The notes under the pieces are model-generated. The model ran no database searches. It worked only from the letters and a program-made list of their open reading frames with translations, and was not told where the DNA came from. This document shows positions 32,222-39,963 of a DNA stretch of 39,963 bases, piece by piece (the first letter of the stretch is position 1; the number at the start of each line of letters is the position of its first letter). Origin of the DNA: Saccharibacillus sp. CPCC 101409 (lineage in GTDB: Bacteria > Bacillota > Bacilli > Paenibacillales > Paenibacillaceae); contig NZ_JAULSA010000028.1 in NCBI RefSeq assembly GCF_030518235.1, positions 1 to 39,963 on the forward strand, given 5' to 3'. The position numbers were made by a program, and so were the translations under genes.

Positions 32222-32749
32222 TCAGACAAACTCAATCTCTTCCGCGCGCTTGAGCCGTACGCCGGCATCGCCCAGTTCGACATTGTGGCGGTCGATGATC
32301 TGCCGCGCCGTTTCGCCGCTCTCGTCGAACGTGCTGTGCCCGTCGCCGACCAGCGTCGGATTATAGCCGAGTTCGGCCGCCCGGCGGCAGGTGGCGTTGA
32401 TACAGTACTCCGTCTGCATGCCGGCGATCGTAAGCTTCGACACGCCGAGTTCCTTGAGCTTGTCTTCAAGCCCCGTTTCGTAAAAAGAATCGGATGTGCG
32501 CTTCTGCAGGATCGTTTCGCCCGGCAGCGGCGCGACGGCGGAATGAATCTGCCACGTATCCGTCCCTTCCGCAAATTCGCCTTCATCCTCGGTATGCCGG
32601 ATAAACACGACCGGCGTTCCGGCCGCCCGCGCTTTATGCAGCAGCCGAGCGATTCTCTCCGCGACTTCTTCTCCAAGATACACCGGCGGTTCTTCGGCAA
32701 ACATGGCATTCTGCACATCCACGACCAGCAGTCCTTCCCGATTCTTCAT
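32222..32749 (-). CDS. Isochorismatase-family cysteine hydrolase
   Basis: 175 residues. The catalytic triad is visible: Asp11 (LVVDVQNAMF), Lys83 (LQKRTSDSF) and Cys116 (GMQTEYCINATCRRA), with the usual cis-peptide region before the cysteine. Family members hydrolyse amides or vinyl ethers, for example nicotinamide, isochorismate or N-carbamoyl compounds; no siderophore genes are near, so isochorismate is unlikely. Start ATG with GGGAGAG upstream. The leader contains a very stable hairpin (32764-32834). Confidence 0.9.
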   Translation of the reverse strand: MKNREGLLVVDVQNAMFAEEPPVYLGEEVAERIARLLHKARAAGTPVVFIRHTEDEGEFAEGTDTWQIHSAVAPLPGETILQKRTSDSFYETGLEDKLKELGVSKLTIAGMQTEYCINATCRRAAELGYNPTLVGDGHSTFDESGETARQIIDRHNVELGDAGVRLKRAEEIEFV

Positions 32750-32763
32750 GGATACCGCTCTCC

Positions 32764-32834
32764 CTGTCGGGCCGCCGCTCCGGCGGAACTTCGGCGCCGT
32801 TTGATAGTCGCCGGGAACGCCGGCGGCCCGACAG
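32764..32834 (-). other. Stable hairpin between the response regulator and isochorismatase genes
   Basis: CTGTCGGGCCGCCG (32764-32777) and its exact complement (32821-32834) form a 14-bp GC-rich stem with a 43-base loop that has its own pairing. It lies 17 bases after the regulator stop and 15 bases before the next start, with no T-run, so it may be a processed or weak terminator or a leader structure. Confidence 0.6.
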
Positions 32835-32851
32835 CGCAGGAGGGCGAAACG

Positions 32852-34468
32852 TTATTTGCGTCCGCCCGATTCCTTCGCCGCGCTGAGCCCCCGATATTCT
32901 TTCGGCGTCATGCCCGTATACGTTTTGAAAACGGATACGAAATACTTATATTCTTTATACCCTACCCGGTCCGCAATCTCAAACACTTTATCGTGCGTCG
33001 TCGCCAGCAGATTTTTGGCCTGCTCCATCCGCATTTCGTTCATGTATTCCGTAAATCCCCTGCCGGTGCTCTGTTTGAAAATATAACTGAAATAGCTGGG
33101 CGTAATTTTCAGCCAGGCCGCGACTTCCGACGCTTTGAGATCGGTGCGGTAATGCTCGTCCATGTAGATCCGCGCTTTCTCGACCAGCCAGTACGTCTTG
33201 TCCAGCCCGCTGCGGCCGATCCGGCCGGCCAGCTCGCGCAGTTCTTCCTTGAGCCGCCGCTCCAGCGCCTCGTACGAATTGAACAGGTTCGGATCGGCCG
33301 CCGGCCGGGCGGCGTAGTCCTGTTCGGCCATGCCGCTGCGGCGCAGGCGCTGCCGCAGCAGGGCGGCGAGCTCGTCGCACGCGCCCGCGATCTCCCGGGG
33401 CAGAAGCCGCCGACGCCGGAATTCGGCGAACAGCTCCGCGGCGATCTCGTCCGTGTCCGCTTCGTCCTGCCGGAACATCGCGGCCACCAGCCGTCCGGCC
33501 GCTTCCGAAGCGTCGAATGCGGCGTTTCCTCCGCCGCGCTCGGCTTCGATTCCGGCGCGATAAGCCGGCAGCAGCAGGATTCGCTGCTCCGACAGATGAA
33601 AGGGTAGCAGATCGATCGCATCGAGGCAGCGCGCGCCCGTCTCGGCGGAATCCGCGTAGGGGTCCGACGCGGCGAGGTACAGCCTTTCCTGCTTGAGCAG
33701 CGGCACCGTTTCTTCCAGCAGAGCGTCCCAGCGGCCGGAATCGATCCGCTCGTCGGAGACCGCAAGCGTAATCAGCCGGTTCTCGTGATCGAATACCGAA
33801 AACGGTCGCAGCGCGCTTTCTTCCAGCTTGCGATGCAGCAGAAGACGCCAGCGCTCGCGCAGCTCTTCGTATTCGCCGCCGGGTTTATCGCCGAAGCGTT
33901 CGTTGAAGCGCTCCAGCTGCGTGGCGAGTATGCGGAACCGCGTCCCGCCCAGAGAGGGCGGCGCTTCCGGGCCGTGACCGGCCGCTCCCTGCCGCGCGGC
34001 GCCCGCCAGCCACAGCTCGACCTCAGGCCGGATGCTTTTCCCGCCCGATTCCCGCAGCTCGCCCGCGATCCGGCCGATGACTTCGGTAAGTTCGTCGATC
34101 TCCACCGGCTTGAGCAGATAATCGCGGACGCCCAGCCGCAGAGCCCGGCGCGCGTAATCGAAATCTTCGTAACCGCTGAGCATCACCACCCGGACGGCCG
34201 GAAAACTTTCTTTGAGCCGTCCGGCCAAAGAAAGTCCGTCCATGCCTTCCATGCGGATGTCGGTCAGCACGATATCGACGCCGCCGGATACGAGTCCGAG
34301 CGCTTCTTCGCCGTCGTAGGCGATGCCCGCCACCCGAACGCCCAGCGCGCTCCAGTCGATCGTGCGTTTCAGTCCTTCGCAGATAACCGGTTCGTCGTCG
34401 ACGATCAGCAGCCGGATTTCCGGCCCTTTTTGCGCCATATGGTTGTTGATAGGATTATCCATACTCAC
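32852..34468 (-). CDS. Response regulator, YesN/AraC type
   Basis: 538 residues. Receiver domain at about 15-130 with Asp70 (IVLTDIRM) as phospho-acceptor and DYLLKPVEIDEL; a long linker; C-terminal AraC-type DNA-binding domain (DLKASEVAAWLKITPSYFSYIFK; FEIADRVGYKEYKYF). It likely activates the sugar operon of this locus. Start: GTG 34468 with GGAGG eight bases upstream; ATG 34462, two codons later, has 14-base spacing. It overlaps the end of the kinase gene, so the two are coupled. The linker is about 130 residues longer than in the regulator at 9201-10421. Confidence 0.93.
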   Translation of the reverse strand: MSMDNPINNHMAQKGPEIRLLIVDDEPVICEGLKRTIDWSALGVRVAGIAYDGEEALGLVSGGVDIVLTDIRMEGMDGLSLAGRLKESFPAVRVVMLSGYEDFDYARRALRLGVRDYLLKPVEIDELTEVIGRIAGELRESGGKSIRPEVELWLAGAARQGAAGHGPEAPPSLGGTRFRILATQLERFNERFGDKPGGEYEELRERWRLLLHRKLEESALRPFSVFDHENRLITLAVSDERIDSGRWDALLEETVPLLKQERLYLAASDPYADSAETGARCLDAIDLLPFHLSEQRILLLPAYRAGIEAERGGGNAAFDASEAAGRLVAAMFRQDEADTDEIAAELFAEFRRRRLLPREIAGACDELAALLRQRLRRSGMAEQDYAARPAADPNLFNSYEALERRLKEELRELAGRIGRSGLDKTYWLVEKARIYMDEHYRTDLKASEVAAWLKITPSYFSYIFKQSTGRGFTEYMNEMRMEQAKNLLATTHDKVFEIADRVGYKEYKYFVSVFKTYTGMTPKEYRGLSAAKESGGRK

Positions 34469-36302
34469 GTCGCCGTCCTCCTTCTTGCGGATAATCGCCG
34501 AGCGGCACCCGCATGCGAATCCAGGTTCCCTGCGGGGAAGTCCGAACGATTTCGAGTCCGTATTCCGGGCCGAACAACAGCATGATCCGTTCATGAATGT
34601 TGGAAACGGCTCCCTGGCGCGTTTCGTCCCTGAATCGCGATTGCAGCAAAGCCTCGACCTCGCGCTTCCGCTGCGGCGTCATCCCCCTGCCGTTGTCGAT
34701 GACGTCGACCACGATCCCGCCGTCGGCGGAGCGGGCATCCACCCGTACTTCTCCCTGCCGCGTCCGGCGGTCCAGGCCGTGCTTGATAAAGTTCTCGACC
34801 AGCGGCTGGATCGTCGTTTTGAGCACAACGGCTTCTTCCAGCCCGGGTTCGATCCGAAGCGAATAGCTGAGCGCGTCTCCCAGACGGCGCTGCTGAAGGA
34901 ACAGGTAGGATTGAACGAATTCCATTTCCCGCTTGAGCGTGGTGGTGGAACTTCCCCCGCCGACGCTGGCCCGGAAAAACTTCGACAGCATCTCGATCAA
35001 CCGGCTGGATTCTTCCGCTTTCTCCAGTCTTGCCGTCCAGCGGATCGTATCCAGCGTGTTGTAGAGAAAATGCGGATCCATCTGGCTCTGAAGCAGCTTC
35101 AGTTCGGATTCGCGCTCGCGCAGCTCCAGCTTGTATTTCTGCTCGATCAGCTGCTGGATCGTCGAGACCATCTTGTTGAAAGTCCGGTTCAGGTCCGCCA
35201 GTTCGTCGCGGGACTTGATCGGCACGCGCGCGCTGAAATCGCCGACCGCGACGCGTCCCGCTTCTTTTTTGAGGCGCAGAATCGGGGTGATGATCGTATA
35301 GTGGAAACCGATCAGCGCGCTCAGGCCGAGCAGCAGAATCGCGACGAGGATCGTCAGCATCAGCAGCTTGACGCCCCGGAATTCCTCGTCCACCGTCGTT
35401 TCGGGAATCAGGGCGACCATGCTCCACCCGGTGTTTTCGACGGGCGTGTACAGGGTCAGGTAGCGTTCGCCGCCGGAGTCGCCGCCGAACGGACGGGTGA
35501 AGAAACCCTGTCTGCCGGAATCCAGCCGTTTCAGCAGTTCGTCGTCCGGTTTGAACGCCGCCGCGTCCGCTTCCGGATTGGCCGCTTCGTCCGTCCCGCT
35601 TTTCGAGCCGAGCACGACCTCTCCCTGTTTGCCGATCAGATAGACGCGGCCTTTGCCGTTCTCGAAAATGCCTTTGTCCAGCAAATTGACGATGCTGGCT
35701 TCGTCCCGGCGGATAATCAGCCTGCCGAGCGGACGCGTGATTTCGTTGTACGAATTCAGTACGCGGAACATGGAGACCAGGCGTACCTCGCCGTTCCAAC
35801 CGCTGTGCAGGCTGTAGCCTTCCGTCCACGTTATGCCGCCTTTGCGGGAATCGGCCCGGCGGCGCCACAGCGATTCGTCGCCGCTGAACGGCTCGCCCAT
35901 GCTGATCTCGCTTCCGTTATAGCCGGAAATTTCGATCGACCGGATATAGCTGCGCGAGATCAGTTGAAATGTCAGGAAGCCTTCGATATTGCGCTTGAGA
36001 TTCGTCCGCTGGTCGTCGGTCAGAGGCGGCGAAGGCCGCAGGAAGCTGCGCATATCGGGACTGAGAATCATGTAGTTCGCGATATCTTCGATCATCTGGG
36101 TTTGTTCCGACAGCTGCGCCGTTACATTGTCGATATTGCGGCTGGTGGAATTGATGAACTGCGCCCGCAGGATCTGGTTGAACTGGTACTGCGCGACGAC
36201 GCCCACGCCGAAGGTGGGCAGGATCACGAAGAGGAGAAAAATAATCAGCGCTTTGCGCCGCAGTCCGAACGCGCCGAACAACTTGCCGTAACCGATCCTC
36301 AT
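34455..36302 (-). CDS. Sensor histidine kinase, YesM family
   Basis: 615 residues. Membrane helices at about 18-38 and 312-336 enclose a sensing domain. HAMP and His_kinase parts follow; QMDPHFLYNTL carries phospho-acceptor His411, and the ATPase domain shows VENFIKHGL, DNGRGM and SNIHERI. It would sense the sugar outside and phosphorylate the regulator encoded next. The ribosome site AAGGAGGAGG lies very close to ATG 36302. It is the fourth gene of the binding-protein operon, 36 bases after the permease. Confidence 0.93.
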   Translation of the reverse strand: MRIGYGKLFGAFGLRRKALIIFLLFVILPTFGVGVVAQYQFNQILRAQFINSTSRNIDNVTAQLSEQTQMIEDIANYMILSPDMRSFLRPSPPLTDDQRTNLKRNIEGFLTFQLISRSYIRSIEISGYNGSEISMGEPFSGDESLWRRRADSRKGGITWTEGYSLHSGWNGEVRLVSMFRVLNSYNEITRPLGRLIIRRDEASIVNLLDKGIFENGKGRVYLIGKQGEVVLGSKSGTDEAANPEADAAAFKPDDELLKRLDSGRQGFFTRPFGGDSGGERYLTLYTPVENTGWSMVALIPETTVDEEFRGVKLLMLTILVAILLLGLSALIGFHYTIITPILRLKKEAGRVAVGDFSARVPIKSRDELADLNRTFNKMVSTIQQLIEQKYKLELRERESELKLLQSQMDPHFLYNTLDTIRWTARLEKAEESSRLIEMLSKFFRASVGGGSSTTTLKREMEFVQSYLFLQQRRLGDALSYSLRIEPGLEEAVVLKTTIQPLVENFIKHGLDRRTRQGEVRVDARSADGGIVVDVIDNGRGMTPQRKREVEALLQSRFRDETRQGAVSNIHERIMLLFGPEYGLEIVRTSPQGTWIRMRVPLGDYPQEGGRRREYG

Positions 36303-36338
36303 GCCTCCTCCTTCCCGTTCGCCGCGGGCAGTCCCGAT

Positions 36339-37169
36339 TCAGCCTTTGACCGCGCCCGCCGTCATGCCGTTGACCAGCTGCTTTTGCAGCAGCAGGTAGA
36401 AGATCAGGATCGGGATCAGCGCAATCGTCAGCGCGGCCATTTGCAGCGTCAGGCTGGCCGTTTCGACGCCGACGAAGTTCGCCAGGCCGAGCGGCAGCGT
36501 CTTCAGCTCCGTCGACGTAATCAGCACCAGCGCGAACAGGTATTCATTCCAGTTGTAAATGAAGTTCAGGATAATGACGGTCGCAAGCGCGGGTCTTGCG
36601 ATCGGGAAAATAATCGACCAGAAAATCCGGTACACGCCCGCGCCGTCCATCACGCCCGACTCCTCCAGATCTTTGGGCAGCACCCGCATGAAGCCTTCCA
36701 GGATCAGGACGGTCAGCGACAGGTGGAACGCCGTATACGGCAGGATAAGCGACCAGTAGGTGTCCAGCAGATGGATCTTTTGCATAATGAGGAAGATCGG
36801 AATCAGCGTGGCATGGATGGGAATCAGCATACCGACCACAAACAGGCTGTATGTCGCTTTTTGCAGCCTGAATTTGAAGCGGGCCAGGAAGTACGCGGCC
36901 AGCGCGCCCAGCAGTACCGTGACGGCCAGCGAGAAGAACGTGATAATCAGACTGTTAAAAAAGTAAACGTTCATGTTCGCGATTTCCCAGGCTTTGGCGT
37001 AATTCTCGAATTGGAGCACTTTGGGGAACGAAAACGGCCCCGACGAATATTCCTGCTCCGTTTTGAACGAGTTGACGACCATCCAGAAAAGCGGAACTAT
37101 GTTTATCATAGCGAAGAGCGTCAAAAATGTGTATGCGAATAACTGGAACGGCTTCGAGTTTCTGTTCAT
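36339..37169 (-). CDS. Carbohydrate ABC transporter permease (MalG/AraQ type)
   Basis: 276 residues, six membrane helices, EAA loop DLEESGVMDGAGVYRIFWSI with FPIARP after it, ending GMTAGAVKG. CUT1 inner-membrane subunit; pairs with the permease at 37185-38060. Start ATG with AAGGAG upstream, 15 bases after the upstream stop. The ATPase is not encoded here. Confidence 0.93.
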   Translation of the reverse strand: MNRNSKPFQLFAYTFLTLFAMINIVPLFWMVVNSFKTEQEYSSGPFSFPKVLQFENYAKAWEIANMNVYFFNSLIITFFSLAVTVLLGALAAYFLARFKFRLQKATYSLFVVGMLIPIHATLIPIFLIMQKIHLLDTYWSLILPYTAFHLSLTVLILEGFMRVLPKDLEESGVMDGAGVYRIFWSIIFPIARPALATVIILNFIYNWNEYLFALVLITSTELKTLPLGLANFVGVETASLTLQMAALTIALIPILIFYLLLQKQLVNGMTAGAVKG

Positions 37170-37184
37170 ATGGCGGCTCCTTTC

Positions 37185-38060
37185 CTAGGCATCCTTTTCC
37201 CGGCCGATGCGGTTGATGATTGTAATCACGATGAGGCTGAACAGCAGAATCAGGATCGAAACCGCGCTGCCGTAGCCGTACCGCATATTGATAAACGCGT
37301 TATTGTACATATAAATGGTCATGACTTCCGTCTGGTGCGCCGGACCGCCGCCCGTCAGGATCTGGATCAGGTCGAACACGCGGAACGAGTTGCTGATGCT
37401 GAGCACGACGGCGACCATAATCGTGCCGCGGATCATCGGGATCGTGATGCTGAGGATGCGTTTGAGTCCCGTCGCTCCGTCCAGTTCGGCCGCTTCGTTC
37501 ACTTCCTGCGGGATATTTTGCAGCGCGGCCAGGAAAATGACCATGTACAGCCCGCAGTTCTGCCAGATATACGCGACGCTGATCGACCACATCGACCATT
37601 TCGAATCGCCCAGCCAGTTCTGGCTCCAATCGCCGAGACCGAACAGTCCCAGCAGATTGTTGAGCATGCCGTACTCGGTATTGTAGATCATGCCCCAGAT
37701 GAGCGAGACCATAACCGAGGAGATGACGACGGGCATAAAGCCGATGGTGCGGAAAATGCCAGAGCCCTTGAGGCCGCGGTTGAGCAGCAGCGCCAGGAGC
37801 AGGCCGAGCGGAATCTGCCCGAGCAGCCCCGTCGCCATAATCACGATATTGTTCTTGACCGACAGCCAGAACGTATCGTCGCTCAGGATTCTTGTATAGT
37901 TGTTCAATCCGGCGAACGTCATCGAGCCGATCCCGTTCCAGTTCATCAGCGAATAATACAGGGACAGGCCGATCGGAACGATCGCGATGCCGATATAGAT
38001 AACCAGCGCCGGGAGCAGGCCGAGAAAAATAGCCAGCCGGCTTCCTTTGAGCGTTTGCAT
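37185..38060 (-). CDS. Carbohydrate ABC transporter permease (MalF/UgpA type)
   Basis: 291 residues, six membrane helices, EAA loop EVNEAAELDGATGLKRILSI with TIPMIRG after it. I start at ATG 38060 (MQTLKGSR), preceded by AAGGAGG; the open frame extends to 38096 without a signal. A hairpin (38111-38128) lies between this gene and the binding-protein gene and may reduce read-through. Confidence 0.93.
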   Translation of the reverse strand: MQTLKGSRLAIFLGLLPALVIYIGIAIVPIGLSLYYSLMNWNGIGSMTFAGLNNYTRILSDDTFWLSVKNNIVIMATGLLGQIPLGLLLALLLNRGLKGSGIFRTIGFMPVVISSVMVSLIWGMIYNTEYGMLNNLLGLFGLGDWSQNWLGDSKWSMWSISVAYIWQNCGLYMVIFLAALQNIPQEVNEAAELDGATGLKRILSITIPMIRGTIMVAVVLSISNSFRVFDLIQILTGGGPAHQTEVMTIYMYNNAFINMRYGYGSAVSILILLFSLIVITIINRIGREKDA

Positions 38061-38110
38061 CGAAATTCCTCCTTCTGCGGCGCGCCGGCGGCGCACCCGA
38101 TACGGAAGAA

Positions 38111-38128
38111 AACCCGGAAGCCCGGGTT
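38111..38128 (-). terminator. Attenuating hairpin between binding protein and permease
   Basis: AACCCGG (38111-38117) pairs with CCGGGTT (38122-38128), followed on the minus strand by TTCTTCC. This is weaker than a full terminator and fits the usual excess of binding protein over permease. Confidence 0.5.
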
Positions 38129-38175
38129 CTCTGCGGTGAGCCGTATAGGTCTGCGCGAATGCCGGCCTGCGCCGA

Positions 38176-39522
38176 TCAATTCATATTGTCGAACGCTTCC
38201 TGTACTTCTTTGGCAAGCTCTTCCGGCGTGCCCTGGCCGATCGTCAGCGCCTGCAATCCGTTTTGCAGCACGTCGACGACTTCCGCCGGCACAACGCTGT
38301 CGAATACCGGCGCGGTTCCGCCTTTGGTCAGCTCGATCATTTCTTTCAAATACGGGCTGGCGTCTTCCGGGATATCGATATCGGCCGGTACGTTGACCCC
38401 GCTGCGGACCAGCTCGGTATACAGGTCTTCATTCACAAAATACTGCATAAATTCTTCCGCGGCCGCTTTGGTTTTCTCGTCGAGACCGCTTTTGATCGCG
38501 ATGCCGTACTGCACGATGCCCGCGCTTTTCGCCGGGTCGCCTTTGCCGCCTTCCACCGAAGGGAACAAAGCGATGCCGAACTTGTCGCCGTTTTCGTTAT
38601 TGATCCGCACCCGCCCGTCGACCGTAGCGGACGAAATGTGCATGGCGGCTTTGCCCTGGATCAGATAATCCTGCGCCTGCACGGAATCCATGTTGTTGGC
38701 GTCGACGTTGAAAGCTTTGAGCTGCGAAAGTTCCTGAATGACGGCCAGCGCCTTCACAAACTCGGGATCGGTGAACTTCGCTTTTTTCTCCATCACCGCC
38801 GGCAGGAAGTCGCTGCCCGTGAACCGGTCGCCGATGATCGAGATGTACGACGATTGAAGCGGCCAGCGTTCTTTGTTGCCGAGCGAAATCGGCGTGATGC
38901 CGGCTTCCTTGAGCTTCTTGATCGCGTCGATAAATTCGTCGTAGGTCGCCGGGAACGTATCGTAACCCACCTGCGCGAACAATTCTTTGTTGTAATAAAT
39001 AATATCGACGAAGTTCTGCTTGGTCGGAATGGCGTACTGCTGACCGTCGACGTTGAAGCCGGCCAGCGCTTCTTCCGGCAGGATCGACGACCAGCTGTCC
39101 ATAATATCGTTGATCGGCTGGACCAGCTTGCCTTCGACCAGCGGAGCGAGATCGGCGCCGGGCCAGACGACGTTGATGTCCGCCAGATTGTTTGCCGCCG
39201 CAAGTGTCCGCAGCTTGGTCTTGTACTGCTCCGAAGCGACGCCGTCCTGCTTGATTACGATATCCGGGTGCTCTTCTTCGAACTTGGCGATTCGCGCTTT
39301 GTACACTTCGTTGTCCACGTTGGGCGAAGTCCACGGATGCGTCATGGTCAGCGTGATCTGGTCCCCGTCTCCGCCGGAACTGCCTCCGCTCGCGTTGTCG
39401 GTCTTGGGAGCGAACCCTCCGCACGCGGTCGTGACCGTCAGCAGCATCGAAGCGGTTAAGCCGAGCAGCGCTTTTCTGCCTGTTTTGCCGAAGAATTTCG
39501 AACTGGCATTTGTCTGTTTCAT
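38176..39522 (-). CDS. ABC transporter sugar-binding lipoprotein
   Basis: 448 residues. Signal peptide with KFFGKTGRKALLGL, a hydrophobic core and lipobox VTTAC; then a Gly/Ser-rich tether and a type-1 solute-binding fold (KARIAKFEEEHPDI; IIYYNKELFAQVGYD; QDYLIQGKAAMHI). Start ATG 39522 with GAGGG six bases upstream; a TTG two codons earlier is less likely. First gene of a five-gene operon with permeases, kinase and regulator. The GH130 gene just upstream suggests beta-mannosides or mannan oligosaccharides as substrate, by inference. Confidence 0.93.
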   Translation of the reverse strand: MKQTNASSKFFGKTGRKALLGLTASMLLTVTTACGGFAPKTDNASGGSSGGDGDQITLTMTHPWTSPNVDNEVYKARIAKFEEEHPDIVIKQDGVASEQYKTKLRTLAAANNLADINVVWPGADLAPLVEGKLVQPINDIMDSWSSILPEEALAGFNVDGQQYAIPTKQNFVDIIYYNKELFAQVGYDTFPATYDEFIDAIKKLKEAGITPISLGNKERWPLQSSYISIIGDRFTGSDFLPAVMEKKAKFTDPEFVKALAVIQELSQLKAFNVDANNMDSVQAQDYLIQGKAAMHISSATVDGRVRINNENGDKFGIALFPSVEGGKGDPAKSAGIVQYGIAIKSGLDEKTKAAAEEFMQYFVNEDLYTELVRSGVNVPADIDIPEDASPYLKEMIELTKGGTAPVFDSVVPAEVVDVLQNGLQALTIGQGTPEELAKEVQEAFDNMN

Positions 39523-39607
39523 AATCAACCCTCTTTCTGTGTAATCGATCTGTAGAGCGGCAAAATGCGAGATGGAATATTTGTTATCCCGGTTCGTTAT
39601 GTAGACG

Positions 39608-39629
39608 ATTATAAAGCCTTTTCAAAAGG
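39608..39629 (-). promoter_or_regulatory. -10 box and palindrome upstream of the binding-protein gene
   Basis: Minus strand TATAAT at 39608-39613; immediately upstream, CCTTTT-C-AAAAGG (39617-39629) is a perfect dyad within the -10/-35 interval. The -35 is poor, so an activator (the YesN-type regulator) may be needed. The rest of the 296-base gap is AT-rich with the cre site. Confidence 0.4.
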
Positions 39630-39769
39630 ATCTATATCCCATGAATCTTCGATAATATCCTAAAATATTAAGATGAAAAGGCGAAAACTTCGAAAAAACA
39701 ATAAAAATCGGGTGTTTGAGTTATTAAATGTAACATGAAATGAAATAAACAGAAATTTTCGTCTGAAAT

Positions 39770-39783
39770 AGTAAGCGTTTTCA
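39770..39783 (-). promoter_or_regulatory. cre site (catabolite control)
   Basis: Minus strand TGAAAACGCTTACT, 13 of 14 matches to TGAAAACGCTTACA. It lies 248 bases upstream of the binding-protein gene and just after the GH130 terminator. Confidence 0.6.
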
Positions 39784-39796
39784 TTTATTTGTATGG

Positions 39797-39820
39797 AAAA
39801 AGCCGCTTGAATGCGGCTTT
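39797..39820 (-). terminator. Terminator after the GH130 gene
   Basis: Stem AAAGCCGC (39799-39806) with GCGGCTTT (39813-39820), then TTTT on the minus strand; it overlaps the stop codon by two bases. Confidence 0.75.
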
Positions 39821-39962
39821 ATTTTACTCCTTCGTCAAGCACGTGATCGACCAGTTCGTCCAGCGGAACGGTGGCGAGCGCGATCGCCGTGTCGGTGACA
39901 CCGTAGTAAATGTACAGCAGGCCGTCTTTGACCACGTTGCCGGTCGGGAAGACCACGTTCGG
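39819..39962 (-). CDS. GH130 beta-mannoside phosphorylase/hydrolase, C-terminal end
   Basis: The last 47 codons; the gene continues beyond the window. The visible sequence PNVVFPTG, then DGLLYIYYGVTDTAIALATV and LDELVDHVL is the characteristic final blade of GH130 five-bladed propellers, enzymes that phosphorolyse or hydrolyse beta-1,4- or 1,2-mannosides. The catalytic Asp is outside the window, so the exact reaction cannot be told. It probably belongs with the sugar uptake system downstream, but is a separate transcript because of the terminator. Confidence 0.85.
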   Translation of the reverse strand, partial: PNVVFPTGNVVKDGLLYIYYGVTDTAIALATVPLDELVDHVLDEGVK

Positions 39963-39963
39963 A

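Noticed and set aside
34323..37142. A 939-codon plus-strand frame across the kinase, regulator and permease genes
   Set aside because: It spans several real genes in the other strand, has a biased composition and no family features.
1..39963. tRNA, rRNA, riboswitch (T-box, SAM, TPP and similar)
   Set aside because: No cloverleaf, rRNA sequence or recognisable aptamer core was found on reading the intergenic regions; short or divergent ones could be missed without a covariance search.

Overview
The window looks like a chromosomal segment of a moderately high-GC Firmicute, most likely Paenibacillaceae (Paenibacillus/Saccharibacillus type). The signs are strong AGGAGG ribosome sites, frequent TTG/GTG starts, two sugar-ABC loci each with a YesM/YesN-type two-component system and no ATPase gene of their own, and the absence of any rRNA or tRNA gene. 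The genus is an inference. Coding is dense and most genes lie on the minus strand.

Layout. 1-200: the 3' end of a group II intron, then a repeat fragment ending in a terminator. 273-1908: an ECF sigma factor overlapping a membrane DUF4179-type protein. 2005-2709: a di-iron Fe-S repair protein (Ric/ScdA). 2876-11026 (minus): a carbohydrate locus with TetR regulator, YesN-type response regulator and YesM-type kinase, overlapping or nearly so; then lipoprotein sugar-binding protein, two permeases and a GH88 unsaturated glucuronyl hydrolase. Divergent from the TetR gene is a DHA2 drug-efflux MFS (11250-12737). 12848-16218: MmcQ/YjbR protein, flavodoxin-fold quinone reductase with a MarR regulator, HAD phosphatase, sugar O-acetyltransferase. 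16434-19324: a small unrecognised protein overlapping a molybdopterin oxidoreductase that carries a C-terminal LysM-like segment. 19445-19627: four 22-bp dyad repeats. 19667-21281: an ECF41-type sigma factor with its CMD/AhpD-like partner and a matching ECF41 promoter. 21444-25955: GH2 glycosidase, old-yellow-enzyme reductase, divergent Lrp regulator. 26029-27324: ArsB-type permease. 27412-28908: a long inverted-repeat element split by an IS630-family insertion sequence. 28897-31001: XRE regulator with DUF2975 membrane protein, then an MFS transporter overlapping a ROK regulator. 32222-32749: isochorismatase-like hydrolase. 32852-39522: second sugar locus (response regulator, kinase, two permeases, binding protein). 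39819-39962: the C-terminal end of a GH130 mannoside phosphorylase/hydrolase.

How the genes work together. Both CUT1 systems bring oligosaccharides into the cell, where GH88 (uronic-acid lyase products) and GH130 (beta-mannosides) would cleave them; the kinases presumably sense the sugars outside. Both binding-protein promoters have cre-like sequences, which suggests catabolite repression. Several single-gene regulators sit beside palindromes that look like their own operators (MarR, TetR, ROK, XRE).

The most unusual items are: (1) an approximately 278-bp long-hairpin element whose IS630 insertion point can be dated against a related empty copy at 95-144, itself joined to the group II intron end; (2) four evenly spaced 22-bp dyads after the molybdoenzyme; (3) the LysM-like tail and missing fourth cysteine of that molybdoenzyme; (4) an apparently leaderless MarR gene with three matching operators.
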